Positions 1-5,357 of a DNA stretch of 5,468 nt are shown piece by piece. Both the position numbers and the translations under genes were made by a program. Origin of the DNA: Rickettsiales bacterium (GTDB taxonomy: Bacteria; Pseudomonadota; Alphaproteobacteria; Rickettsiales; UBA8987); contig JANQHP010000070.1 in the NCBI GenBank assembly GCA_028282625.1, forward strand, positions 1 to 5,468, read 5' to 3'. Within the stretch, counting starts at the first letter, position 1. Every line of letters begins with the position of its first letter. The notes beneath the pieces are model-generated. The model saw only the letters and a program-made list of their open reading frames with translations, ran no database searches and had not been told where the DNA came from.

Positions 1-1
1 A

Positions 2-25
2 CCCTCCCCCCTGAAAGGGGGAGGG
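2..25. repeat. GC-rich intergenic hairpin repeat
   Basis: A perfect 9-bp inverted repeat: CCCTCCCCC (2-10) pairs with GGGGGAGGG (17-25) around a 6-nt loop. There is no gene next to it in the window and only a short T-run follows (28-30), so a terminator role for an upstream gene is possible but weak. A related CCCTC/GAGGG hairpin sits at the other end of the window (5293-5318), which suggests a dispersed repeat class. The family assignment is inference; the pairing is seen directly. Confidence 0.6.
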
Positions 26-46
26 GATTTAAGGCGGTGCGTGGGT

Positions 47-117
47 GCTTCCTTTGGAGCGCGGCTTGCCGTGCGAGTAGCGACCAAGGGGAGCTTAAGC
101 CTTCGCGGCGCTTGAGC
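47..117. repeat. Folded palindromic element, two adjacent hairpins
   Basis: An 11-bp arm at 47-57 pairs with 84-94 (two G-T wobbles). Inside it, 59-65 pairs with 68-74, giving a nested hairpin. Directly after, GCTTAAGC (93-100) pairs with GCTTGAGC (110-117). The left arm reappears in degenerate form at 184-200 (14 of 17 matches to 46-62), so part of the element is present twice. No promoter or T-tract marks it clearly as an RNA gene. A dispersed palindromic repeat is the most likely reading; a small structured RNA is the alternative. Confidence 0.45.
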
Positions 118-133
118 GATAATTATAAAGCAC

Positions 134-163
134 TGGATTCCGCGATCGAGTCGCGGGATGACG
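134..163. repeat. Dispersed palindrome, GGATTCC...GGGATGACG type
   Basis: CCGCGA (140-145) and TCGCGG (151-156) form a hairpin with a 5-nt loop, flanked by TGGATT on the left and GATGACG on the right. The right flank CGGGATGACG (154-163) is exactly the reverse complement of CGTCATCCCG at 5357-5366, so a second, oppositely oriented relative lies at the far end of the window. Sequences of this form are common intergenic palindromes in alphaproteobacteria such as Rickettsia relatives. The family name is not determined here. Confidence 0.55.
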
Positions 164-273
164 GAGGAAGGTAGATACGTGTGTACTTCCTTCGGAGCAC
201 AGAACACGGCACACGGAACCCGTACAACCCACTTTACTCCAAACTCTAATCACTAACAACCACTTAATAATTC

Positions 274-302
274 TTGACAGAGAGAGAGCAATCCGTTAGG
301 AT
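274..302 (+). promoter_or_regulatory. Sigma70-type promoter of the small unknown gene
   Basis: TTGACA (274-279) is a perfect -35 consensus. A 17-bp spacer separates it from TAGGAT (297-302), a four-of-six match to the -10 consensus. Transcription would begin near 308-310, leaving a leader of about 115 nt before the start codon at 426. Nothing else is encoded between, so this promoter most likely serves that gene. An AG-dinucleotide run (279-288) fills the first half of the spacer. Confidence 0.75.
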
Positions 303-319
303 CAAGGGGCATTTTGGTG

Positions 320-406
320 GATTCCAGTATGTTTTCTGGGATCTGCGCTTGCGTGGCTCCTTTAAACGTAGCTGGAGTCCACGAACAACCCTACCAGTAG
401 GTGGGG
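320..406 (+). promoter_or_regulatory. Structured 5' leader with three hairpins
   Basis: Three successive stems fit between the promoter and the ribosome binding site. Hairpin 1 pairs 320-327 with 336-343 (8 bp, one wobble). Hairpin 2 pairs CGTGGCTCC (352-360) with 374-383 (9 bp, one bulged T at 378). Hairpin 3 pairs CCCTACC (389-395) with GGTGGGG (400-406) around the tetraloop AGTA. An alternative pairing, AGTCC (376-380) with GGACT (405-409), would break hairpins 2 and 3, so two competing folds exist just upstream of the Shine-Dalgarno site at 415-420. I recognise no known riboswitch or thermometer. It could be a cis-acting control element or an independent small RNA. Confidence 0.45.
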
Positions 407-425
407 ACTAATTTGGAGGTGAGTG

Positions 426-770
426 ATGAAACTGCCGAAAGACCCCAATAAAAGAAAGAGAGTATTAGATTTGGTATGCCCAGGAAACCAACCCCTGATG
501 GAAATACTCTTCCGGCTTGCTTTACCACAAGAGGGTGACGAGGTGGATACGACCATGCTTAATCAACAGTTGGTGGTCCCGCTTTTGAATACGATTCTCT
601 CTCGTATGTTGAAAGGGGCGATGGACGAACTGGCTGCCGAACTGTCTGATGAGTCGCTGAAACAAATTATGGGCGTGTTCCGTACGGAGCAGCAGGCACG
701 GAGCAGAAACCGTATGCTAGGTGCAGTTCTGGAGACAAAGGGCCACCCGATTTCACCTCCTGAAGGGTAA
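426..770 (+). CDS. Small soluble protein of unknown function
   Basis: I do not recognise this 114-residue protein. It has a basic N-terminus (KLPKDPNKRKR), a central part that looks helical and amphipathic (about residues 20-100), and a short Pro/Gly tail. It has no signal peptide or membrane segment and a single Cys near residue 18, so it is probably cytoplasmic. Evidence that it is real: a strong promoter, a near-perfect GGAGGTGAG Shine-Dalgarno site, a long terminator right after the stop, and an uninterrupted frame. The ATG at 426 is preferred over the in-frame GTG at 423 because it lies 5 nt after GGAGGT (415-420), whereas the GTG is only 2 nt away. It stands alone as a monocistronic unit, convergent with the prepilin peptidase operon. 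By eye its base composition is less GC-rich than that of the neighbouring genes, which could mean it was acquired separately. Confidence 0.75.
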   Translation: MKLPKDPNKRKRVLDLVCPGNQPLMEILFRLALPQEGDEVDTTMLNQQLVVPLLNTILSRMLKGAMDELAAELSDESLKQIMGVFRTEQQARSRNRMLGAVLETKGHPISPPEG

Positions 771-786
771 AACCTTCATCACCAAG

Positions 787-826
787 GAGAAAAAGCGTCA
801 CGACAATCGTTGTGACGCTTTTTCTC
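787..826. terminator. Bidirectional rho-independent terminator
   Basis: A perfect 15-bp inverted repeat, GAGAAAAAGCGTCAC (787-801) with its complement at 812-826; three further pairs inside (one a G-T wobble) leave a 4-nt loop at 805-808. The arms carry A5 at 790-794 and T5 at 819-823, and a second T5 follows at 828-832, so the structure has a U-tract in both directions. It lies 16 nt after the stop of the small gene (770) and 30 nt beyond the stop of the minus-strand prepilin peptidase gene (857). It therefore most likely ends both convergent transcripts. Confidence 0.9.
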
Positions 827-856
827 GTTTTTGAAAGGAAGGGTGGACCGCTATTA

Positions 857-1645
857 TTACGGCATCATGAGCGATAGCCAGGCGTTGGGCACGGCCGGCC
901 ATGTGACGCACACAAAGAGTGCACCCGCCAGTGCCGGGCCAAAGGGAAAGCGCGCGCCGCCGCCCATCTTCCGCCAGAATAGCACGAAGACCAGGCCGCT
1001 GAGCCCGGCCGCCAGCAGGAAAAAGCTGATGGCCTCCAGCCACAAAAAGGGCGCGGTGGCGGCTAAAAATTTGACATCACCAAGGCCCAGCCCTTCCTGC
1101 TTTTTCCACCAGAACATGATCTGACGCAGCAAAAGTGCGGCAAGAAGCGCGATCAGCGGCTTGGCCAGCATCCATCCGAGTGTGGGAAGGAGCGGCTCAG
1201 TGCGCATGCAAAAGGCCCAGATGAGCGCCAAGATGAACAAGCTCAGATTCAGCCCATCGGGAATGATCATATGGGTGAGGTCAATCCAGATCATGATCAG
1301 AAGCAAGAAGGCCAGGAGGCAGAGTAACAGCGTGGTGAGGCTCCAGCCATGGGTGGCATAGACCAGAAGGAAGATTCCGGCCATAGTGAGTTCCATCAAG
1401 GGATAGCGCCAGCCGATCGGCGTGTGGCAATGGCGGCATTTGCCCCGTGCCAGCAGCCAGGAAAGTACGGGTATCAGGTCACGTGCACCAAGCGTGGTGT
1501 GGCAGACCGGGCAGGCAGAGCGACCGCGGAGGAAGCTTTTTCCTTCAGGCACGCGCGAGGCGATGGCACTGGCAAAACTACCAAAAATCAAGCCCAGAAG
1601 CGTGATGATTGGTATGAGAAGTTCAGGAGGAAGGGCGCCAGACAC
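857..1645 (-). CDS. pilD: Type IV prepilin peptidase / N-methyltransferase (A24)
   Basis: An inner-membrane aspartyl protease that cleaves the leader of type IV pilins or type II secretion pseudopilins and then N-methylates the new N-terminus. The 262 residues match the usual length. The cytoplasmic N-terminal domain is complete: GSF (22-24), R31-x-P33, zinc-binding pairs C45/C48 and C70/C73, and RYPxxEL (80-86). Catalytic aspartates are D122 (IDLTHMIIPD) and D190 (GLGLGDVK). RFPFGPALA (232-240) is a further family motif. Several membrane segments fill residues 87-260. The intact cysteine domain points to a PilD/GspO enzyme rather than the short CpaA type; pilus versus type II secretion cannot be decided because no substrate genes are in the window. 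The start is GTG, 9 nt after the mltA stop and without a clear Shine-Dalgarno site, so translation is probably coupled to mltA. It is last in the operon, before the terminator at 787-826. Confidence 0.95.
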   Translation of the reverse strand: MSGALPPELLIPIITLLGLIFGSFASAIASRVPEGKSFLRGRSACPVCHTTLGARDLIPVLSWLLARGKCRHCHTPIGWRYPLMELTMAGIFLLVYATHGWSLTTLLLCLLAFLLLIMIWIDLTHMIIPDGLNLSLFILALIWAFCMRTEPLLPTLGWMLAKPLIALLAALLLRQIMFWWKKQEGLGLGDVKFLAATAPFLWLEAISFFLLAAGLSGLVFVLFWRKMGGGARFPFGPALAGALFVCVTWPAVPNAWLSLMMP

Positions 1646-1654
1646 AATGCAAGT

Positions 1655-2890
1655 CTATTTTTTAGGGAACCAAAGACACACACCCGGCTGATTCAACGCA
1701 CAATCACGCTTTTCCCGCTGCTCCCAAAGCCATGTGGAAGTCGCCTTGGGTAGCAGCAGGCTATAGCGCCCGGGCTGCTGCATCAGGCCGGCCAGATGCT
1801 CGGCGCGTGGGCCGGCGCCAAAAAACACATCGCCACGCACCGGGCCAAGAATTGCGCCGCCCGTATCCTGCGCGATCATGAGGCGCTGGTAAGGCTTGGT
1901 GGGCCAATGTTCCTTGCTACCATGGTCCAGCGACGCATCCACGGGGATATCAGGCAAGGTGGTGCTGAGCCAGAGCGGGAGGCCATAAGGCAGGTAGGCA
2001 TCGTCAATGGCGAGCGAGGCCTCAGGCGTCAGCGGCACCCCTTTGGCGCCAATGGGGCCCTGACCCTTTGCGATATCCAGCACGCGGAAGAAAATATAGG
2101 AGGCATTGCGGTGCATGACGGCATGTTGCTTTGAAGGGTGACGGTGCAGCCAATCGCGGATGGTGTGGGCACTGACTTCGTTGCGGGGGATAGCGCCCGA
2201 CTTCCATAAGAGGGTGCCAATGGCGGTATAGGCATGGCCGTTCTGTCCGGCATAGCCGATGCGCATCACGCGGTCATCGGGCAGGCGGATACGCCCGGAG
2301 CCTTGGATATGCAGGAAAAACAACGCGACCGGGTCTTCCACCCAGGCCAGGATTTTGGCTTTGCCTTCAAGCGCGCCTTCATCAATCGCTTTGCGGCTGT
2401 AATACGGTTTGCCGGAAGGGGGTTTGTTGCTTGTCCAGCCATCCGGACGGGCATGGATGGGGTGCTGGTAAGGCCCCTCGCGCACCAGGCTGCCGCGCAG
2501 CTCCGGCTCAAAATAGCCGGTGAAGAGGCCCTGGGTCCGTGGATGGGTTGTGGCCCGCCAGATGTCGAAATGTTTGACCCAAAATGGCTTGGTATCGCAG
2601 GTGCCAGTCGTACAATGTTGCGCGGCAAAGGAGCGTGCCTTTTCGCACACTTCCTGCCAGTGTTTGACCGGTCCGGCGGGCCATTTCAGATGCGCATTGG
2701 GCGGGCGTTTGTGCCATACTTTGCAGGAATGTAGAAACGCTTGCAAAGGCTTTTGATCGATGGTGGCAGGCGCCCAACCTTGCAACACGGGGAAGTCGCC
2801 GCGCTGCAACATCAATTGCTTGGGAGAAGGTTGGCATGCTGCGATGACCAGCAGTAAAAGAAGCGGCACAGCGGGCAGCAGGCGACGCAT
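1655..2890 (-). CDS. mltA: Membrane-bound lytic murein transglycosylase A
   Basis: Cleaves the MurNAc-GlcNAc bond of peptidoglycan, leaving 1,6-anhydro-MurNAc, in the periplasm. From the ATG at 2890 the product has 411 residues and begins with a textbook lipoprotein signal (MRRLLPAVPLLLLLVIAAC), so Cys19 is the lipidation site. Family motifs follow in order: GYFEP (125-129), QGSGRIRLPDD (196-206), NASYIFFR (262-269), AQDTGGAI (340-347) and RGDVFFGAGP (352-361). The last three-Asp region (3D domain) carries the catalytic Asp of the family; D342 and D354 are the visible candidates. An ATG at 2911 would add seven residues (MDHCCHL), but the 2890 start forms a TGATG stop-start overlap with the upstream Tim44-like gene and gives a cleaner signal peptide. 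After the 3D domain there is a tail of about 30 residues with two cysteines, possibly a disulfide. Confidence 0.95.
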   Translation of the reverse strand: MRRLLPAVPLLLLLVIAACQPSPKQLMLQRGDFPVLQGWAPATIDQKPLQAFLHSCKVWHKRPPNAHLKWPAGPVKHWQEVCEKARSFAAQHCTTGTCDTKPFWVKHFDIWRATTHPRTQGLFTGYFEPELRGSLVREGPYQHPIHARPDGWTSNKPPSGKPYYSRKAIDEGALEGKAKILAWVEDPVALFFLHIQGSGRIRLPDDRVMRIGYAGQNGHAYTAIGTLLWKSGAIPRNEVSAHTIRDWLHRHPSKQHAVMHRNASYIFFRVLDIAKGQGPIGAKGVPLTPEASLAIDDAYLPYGLPLWLSTTLPDIPVDASLDHGSKEHWPTKPYQRLMIAQDTGGAILGPVRGDVFFGAGPRAEHLAGLMQQPGRYSLLLPKATSTWLWEQREKRDCALNQPGVCLWFPKK

Positions 2891-3573
2891 CAGGTGGCAA
2901 CAATGGTCCATGCGGGGTTGGAGGAACGCACGTTCCGACGGAAGACCCAGTGCTGCTGGATGTCGATGGGTTGCGGCAGGGCGGCTTCGCTTGCCTCTTC
3001 TTTGGCGCTTAGCGTGCTCATCATCTGGCGTGAGGTGAAGTCGATGCCGATGATGGCATCGCTGCCTTCCAGCCTGGCTTCGGTGATATCCTGCGTTTCT
3101 AAGGCAATCAGGGTGGCGATCTGGTATTCTGGCGCATTTTGCCTGGCATCAATGGCCTCACAGAAACCTTCATAGACATCCTTAGCAAGCAGGGGCTTTA
3201 GGGTTTCCTTCTCGCCTTTGGCAAAGGCCTCAACCACCAGCTCAAAGGCGGCCCCAGCTCCTTGCATGAAATGGGAAAGCTGGAATTGCCCATCGCGCGC
3301 GGCGATGGCCTGAAGCCCCTTACGCACAGCGGCATCTTCAATATGTTTCAAATCATCTTCCGGCGTGGAAGCAGCATGCGTTTCGGAGGCGGGCGCAGGC
3401 TCTTGCACGCCAGGAGGCACAGGCATCTTGATCACCTGCCCGGTGAGGCCCGTGTGGGAAGAGCTGCCGCTTTGCCCATCCATGTTGTCATGACGGCCAA
3501 GGGTATGGTAGAGGCGAAACAGGATAATACCGGCCACCACGGCAAAAAAGACAATGTCTGCGTATCCACCCAT
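2890..3573 (-). CDS. Tim44-like domain protein (TimA-type), membrane anchored
   Basis: This 227-residue protein has one N-terminal membrane segment (about residues 5-22), a low-complexity Ser/Gly/Pro/Ala linker (31-72) and a Tim44-like domain (about 95-227). Recognisable domain features are F-MQGAGAAFELVVEAFAKGE (102-121), LLAKDVYEGFCEAI (128-141) and a C-terminal W-V-F-RR...NPAWTIVAT. It is the alphaproteobacterial relative of mitochondrial Tim44, which links the TIM23 channel to the import motor; the bacterial role is not well established and is likely scaffolding or protein quality control at the inner membrane. It is the first gene of the operon; its TGA shares a base with the mltA ATG. 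AAGGA at 3592-3588 is somewhat distant from the ATG, while AGAAG at 3585-3581 is closer, so the ribosome site is mediocre. Confidence 0.85.
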   Translation of the reverse strand: MGGYADIVFFAVVAGIILFRLYHTLGRHDNMDGQSGSSSHTGLTGQVIKMPVPPGVQEPAPASETHAASTPEDDLKHIEDAAVRKGLQAIAARDGQFQLSHFMQGAGAAFELVVEAFAKGEKETLKPLLAKDVYEGFCEAIDARQNAPEYQIATLIALETQDITEARLEGSDAIIGIDFTSRQMMSTLSAKEEASEAALPQPIDIQQHWVFRRNVRSSNPAWTIVAT

Positions 3574-3679
3574 AATGTTGCTTCTTTTCCTTGTGTTCTA
3601 AACGCCATGTGTGTGTTTTAGCAAAAACGGGCCTGTGACTCACGAAACTTTGTGTGTGAAGCAACGCGCCGGAGCAGGC

Positions 3680-3709
3680 TTGCTTTTGGTGATACTTTGT
3701 GTTTATACA
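3680..3709 (+). promoter_or_regulatory. Candidate promoter for ABC ATPase and mutT
   Basis: TTGCTT (3680-3685) and TATACA (3704-3709) are separated by 18 bp and resemble sigma70 -35 and -10 elements. Transcription would start near 3716, about 40 nt before the ATG at 3756. This makes the upstream GTG at 3699, inside the promoter, an unlikely start for the ATPase. The -35 is only a moderate match. Confidence 0.5.
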
Positions 3710-3712
3710 AAG
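3695..3712. promoter_or_regulatory. Inverted repeat over the divergent -10 elements
   Basis: CTTTGT (3695-3700) and ACAAAG (3707-3712) are a perfect 6-bp inverted repeat with a 6-bp centre. The centre and the right arm contain the -10 hexamers proposed for both divergent promoters. The outer flanks GTG (3689-3691) and CAC (3714-3716) nearly continue the symmetry. The left half with its next bases, ACTTTGTGT (3694-3702), is also found at 3647-3655. A dimeric regulator bound here would control both transcripts at once; no regulator gene is in the window, so this is a candidate operator only. Confidence 0.35.
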
Positions 3713-3730
3713 GCACAAGCTAAAAACCAA
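3702..3730 (-). promoter_or_regulatory. Candidate promoter for the Tim44-mltA-pilD operon
   Basis: On the minus strand, TTGGTT (3730-3725) and TATAAA (3707-3702) are separated by exactly 17 bp. The transcript would start near 3695 and have a leader of about 120 nt before the ATG at 3573. That leader can form a hairpin between 3659-3664 (AAGCAA) and 3680-3685 (TTGCTT) and contains the palindrome GTGACTCAC at 3635-3643. The -10 overlaps the plus-strand -10 at 3704-3709. Confidence 0.5.
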
Positions 3731-3755
3731 GCATAAAACTCGTTTATTTGTGGAT

Positions 3756-4760
3756 ATGACGCTCTCTGATACTTCTGGCTCTGATACTTCTGGCGCGGCC
3801 ATTGTGGTACGCGATTTATACAAGCGCTATCGCGCCGGTGCTAAGGGTAGAGGCCAGGCTGCCATCCCTAAGGAGCATGTGGCGCTCAAGTCGGTGGATC
3901 TGGATATTCCACGGGGAAAGATTTTTGGGCTTTTAGGACCCAACGGGGCGGGTAAATCGACTTTTATCAATATCTTGGCCGGGCTGGTGGTCAAAACAGG
4001 TGGCCAGGTGATCGTGGAAGGGGTGGACCAGGATCACGACCCTCGCGCCACACGTAAAATGCTGGGCATTGTGCCGCAGGAGGTGATTTTGGACCCGTTT
4101 TTTAACGTACGGGAAACCCTGGAATATTACGCCGGCTATTATGGCATTGCGAAGAAAGATCGATGGACGGATGAACTGTTGGAGGCGCTCAGCTTAAGCG
4201 ACAAGGCGCATGTGAACTCGCGGCGGCTTTCGGGCGGCATGAAACGACGGGTGCTGATTGCCAAGGCGTTGGTGCACAAACCGCCGATTCTGATTTTGGA
4301 CGAGCCGACCGCCGGCGTGGATGTGGAACTGCGCGAGCAGCTATGGACCTATGTGCGCAAGCTGAACGAGGAAGGTACCACCATTGTGCTCACCACGCAT
4401 TATCTGGAGGAAGCTGAGGCGCTGTGCGATGACATTGCCATTATCAACCACGGCGATATCGTTGCGCAAGACAGCACCAAAGCGCTGATGCAGCGTCTGG
4501 AGGGCAAGCATGTGGTGCTGCAATTTGTGGAGCCGCTGGAGCGGATTCCCGAAGCGCTTGCGGCTTACGCGCCCAAGCAAACGGATGCGCATACGTTGGA
4601 GATCAGCTACAACCGCGCGCAGCATTCCATGCAGGAGGTGTTGGAGGATGTGCGTGTCACGGGCCTGGCGCTGGCGGACCTTTCCACCTGCGAGCCGGAT
4701 TTAGAGGATGTGTTCCGGCATTTATTGACCGCCTCTTCCGCGCAAGCCCAAGCGGCGTAA
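3756..4760 (+). CDS. ABC-2 type transporter ATP-binding protein, YadG-like
   Basis: The nucleotide-binding subunit of an ABC-2 type exporter. From the ATG at 3756 it has 334 residues. The ATPase domain shows Walker A GPNGAGKST (61-69), the Q-loop Q108 (VPQE), signature LSGGM (158-162), Walker B ILILDE (178-183), D-loop GVD (187-189) and switch H215 (TTHY), all intact. GMKRRVLIAKAL and AGVDVELRE are typical of the YadG group, in which the ATPase pairs with a six-helix permease. Residues 250-334 form the usual C-terminal extension, ending in an Ala/Gln-rich tail. A basic Gly/Ala-rich insert (about 27-41) lies before the Walker A region. The first residues include a duplicated SDTSG encoded by a tandem repeat. 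No Shine-Dalgarno site is evident before 3756; a GTG at 3750 is an alternative. No permease gene is in the window, so the substrate is unknown. mutT follows after 25 nt and is probably co-transcribed. Confidence 0.93.
   Translation: MTLSDTSGSDTSGAAIVVRDLYKRYRAGAKGRGQAAIPKEHVALKSVDLDIPRGKIFGLLGPNGAGKSTFINILAGLVVKTGGQVIVEGVDQDHDPRATRKMLGIVPQEVILDPFFNVRETLEYYAGYYGIAKKDRWTDELLEALSLSDKAHVNSRRLSGGMKRRVLIAKALVHKPPILILDEPTAGVDVELREQLWTYVRKLNEEGTTIVLTTHYLEEAEALCDDIAIINHGDIVAQDSTKALMQRLEGKHVVLQFVEPLERIPEALAAYAPKQTDAHTLEISYNRAQHSMQEVLEDVRVTGLALADLSTCEPDLEDVFRHLLTASSAQAQAA
3764..3793 (+). repeat. Perfect 15-bp tandem duplication in ABC ATPase start
   Basis: The unit CTCTGATACTTCTGG occurs twice with no gap (3764-3778, 3779-3793). 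The unit length is a multiple of three, so it adds SDTSG twice to the N-terminus without shifting the frame. It lies ahead of the ATPase fold, where extra residues should be tolerated. Copy number may vary between strains. Confidence 0.9.
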
Positions 4761-4785
4761 CGCGCGCTTTAGACAAGGTTAGCGC

Positions 4786-5235
4786 ATGCAATGGGTCCGT
4801 GCCGCTTCGGTTGTCTTGATCAACGAGAAGGGCGAGGTGCTGCTTGCCACGCGTCCACCAGGCAAGATCATGCCTGGCTACGCCGAGTTTCCAGGCGGCA
4901 AGCTGGAAGCAGGAGAAACGCCGGAACAGGCGGCGATACGCGAGGTTAAGGAAGAGCTTGGCGTGGTGCCGCGCGCGCTTTTGCCGCTCACGTTTTTGGA
5001 GGAAACGCGCGAGGCCAATCCGGCAGAAGGGGTGCATGAGGCAATGCCTGAGGCATTGCATGTGTTGGTCTATCTTTATGCCTGCACGCAGTGGGAGGGC
5101 GAGCCGCGTGCGCTGGAAGGGCAGGAAATTCAGTGGGTGGCGCTGGACCGGCTGGATGCGCACAAGCTACTGCCGGCCAACCGCGCTGCACTTCCGCGCA
5201 TTCAGGTTCTGTGTCGAGCCATGGTTTGGGAGTAA
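4786..5235 (+). CDS. mutT: MutT-type Nudix hydrolase (8-oxo-dGTP diphosphatase)
   Basis: Likely hydrolyses 8-oxo-dGTP to the monophosphate and so prevents A:T to C:G mutations; cytoplasmic. The 149 residues contain a perfect Nudix box, GKLEAGETPEQAAIREVKEELGV (38-60, with E53, E56 and E57 as metal ligands). The preceding FPGG (35-38) and the later WVALDRLDAHKLLPANRAALP stretch are characteristic of MutT rather than other Nudix groups. AAGG (4775-4778) lies 7 nt before the ATG, a modest ribosome site. It follows the ABC ATPase by 25 nt on the same strand. The final codons (CRAMVWE) overlap a 16-bp segment that is repeated in the downstream intergenic region, so the C-terminus may come partly from a repeat. 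Another Nudix substrate cannot be excluded. Confidence 0.88.
   Translation: MQWVRAASVVLINEKGEVLLATRPPGKIMPGYAEFPGGKLEAGETPEQAAIREVKEELGVVPRALLPLTFLEETREANPAEGVHEAMPEALHVLVYLYACTQWEGEPRALEGQEIQWVALDRLDAHKLLPANRAALPRIQVLCRAMVWE
5037..5060 (+). repeat. Tandem 12-mer and hairpin inside mutT
   Basis: TGAGGCAATGCC (5037-5048) is followed directly by TGAGGCATTGCA (5049-5060), 10 of 12 identical. The same bases form a perfect 8-bp hairpin, GCAATGCC (5041-5048) with GGCATTGC (5052-5059), around a 3-nt loop. In frame it encodes EAMPEAL, between the Nudix box and the C-terminal strands, probably a surface loop. Confidence 0.7.
5212..5227. repeat. Direct repeat copy 1, at the 3' end of mutT
   Basis: TGTCGAGCCATGGTTT at 5212-5227 is identical to 5375-5390 in the intergenic region, and the match continues as RGG after that. 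Sixteen identical bases 163 bp apart are very unlikely by chance. This copy encodes the last residues of MutT; the other forms one arm of a palindrome. Confidence 0.85.
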
Positions 5236-5292
5236 GAGTTGAGTTGCAAGCTTCGGGTTTTAAGTGTCTGTTATTCAGTGCTTTATTAAATA

Positions 5293-5345
5293 ACCCTCTC
5301 CCCGCCGAGGGAGAGGGTGGACACGTAGTGTCCGGGTGAGGGGGT
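5293..5345. repeat. Compound intergenic palindrome (CCCTCTCCC class)
   Basis: ACCCTCTCCC (5293-5302) pairs perfectly with GGGAGAGGGT (5309-5318) around CGCCGA. Directly after comes a second perfect hairpin, GGACAC (5319-5324) with GTGTCC (5328-5333), loop GTA, then a G-rich end GGGTGAGGGGG. This composite is a widespread type of proteobacterial intergenic repeat. It lacks a T-tract, so it is not a standard terminator for mutT, although it could slow or protect the 3' end of that transcript. Confidence 0.7.
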
Positions 5346-5357
5346 GTTCTTAAGAAC
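5346..5357. repeat. Perfect 12-bp palindrome
   Basis: GTTCTTAAGAAC reads the same on both strands. It sits exactly at the junction of the CCCTCTCCC-type repeat (to 5345) and the GTCATCCCG-type palindrome (from 5357). It could be a protein-binding site or simply a join between two repeat units. Confidence 0.5.

Noticed and set aside
118..130. AT-rich GATAATTATAAAG as a second -10 element
   Set aside because: No acceptable -35 lies 15-19 bp upstream, since that region is GC-rich repeat; the 274-302 promoter is far better.
1..174. A stop-free plus-strand frame from the window edge to a TAG at 172-174
   Set aside because: No start is visible and the frame consists almost entirely of hairpin repeats (2-25, 47-117, 134-163). 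The translated sequence looks like repeat translation, not a protein end. A partial upstream gene cannot be fully excluded.
2234..2734. Plus-strand open frame of 166 codons inside mltA
   Set aside because: It is the antisense shadow of conserved MltA motifs, with no ribosome site or promoter.
2891..2911. mltA start at ATG 2911
   Set aside because: It would place MDHCCHL before an otherwise ideal lipoprotein signal and overlap the Tim44-like gene by 22 bases. The TGATG junction at 2890 is the better start.
3699..3755. Longer ABC ATPase starting at GTG 3699
   Set aside because: This start lies within the proposed promoter, has no ribosome site, and adds a basic stretch not expected in the family. 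The ATG at 3756 is preferred.
5293..5318. Rho-independent terminator for mutT
   Set aside because: The stem is strong but is followed by GGACAC, not a T-run, and it matches a widespread intergenic repeat.
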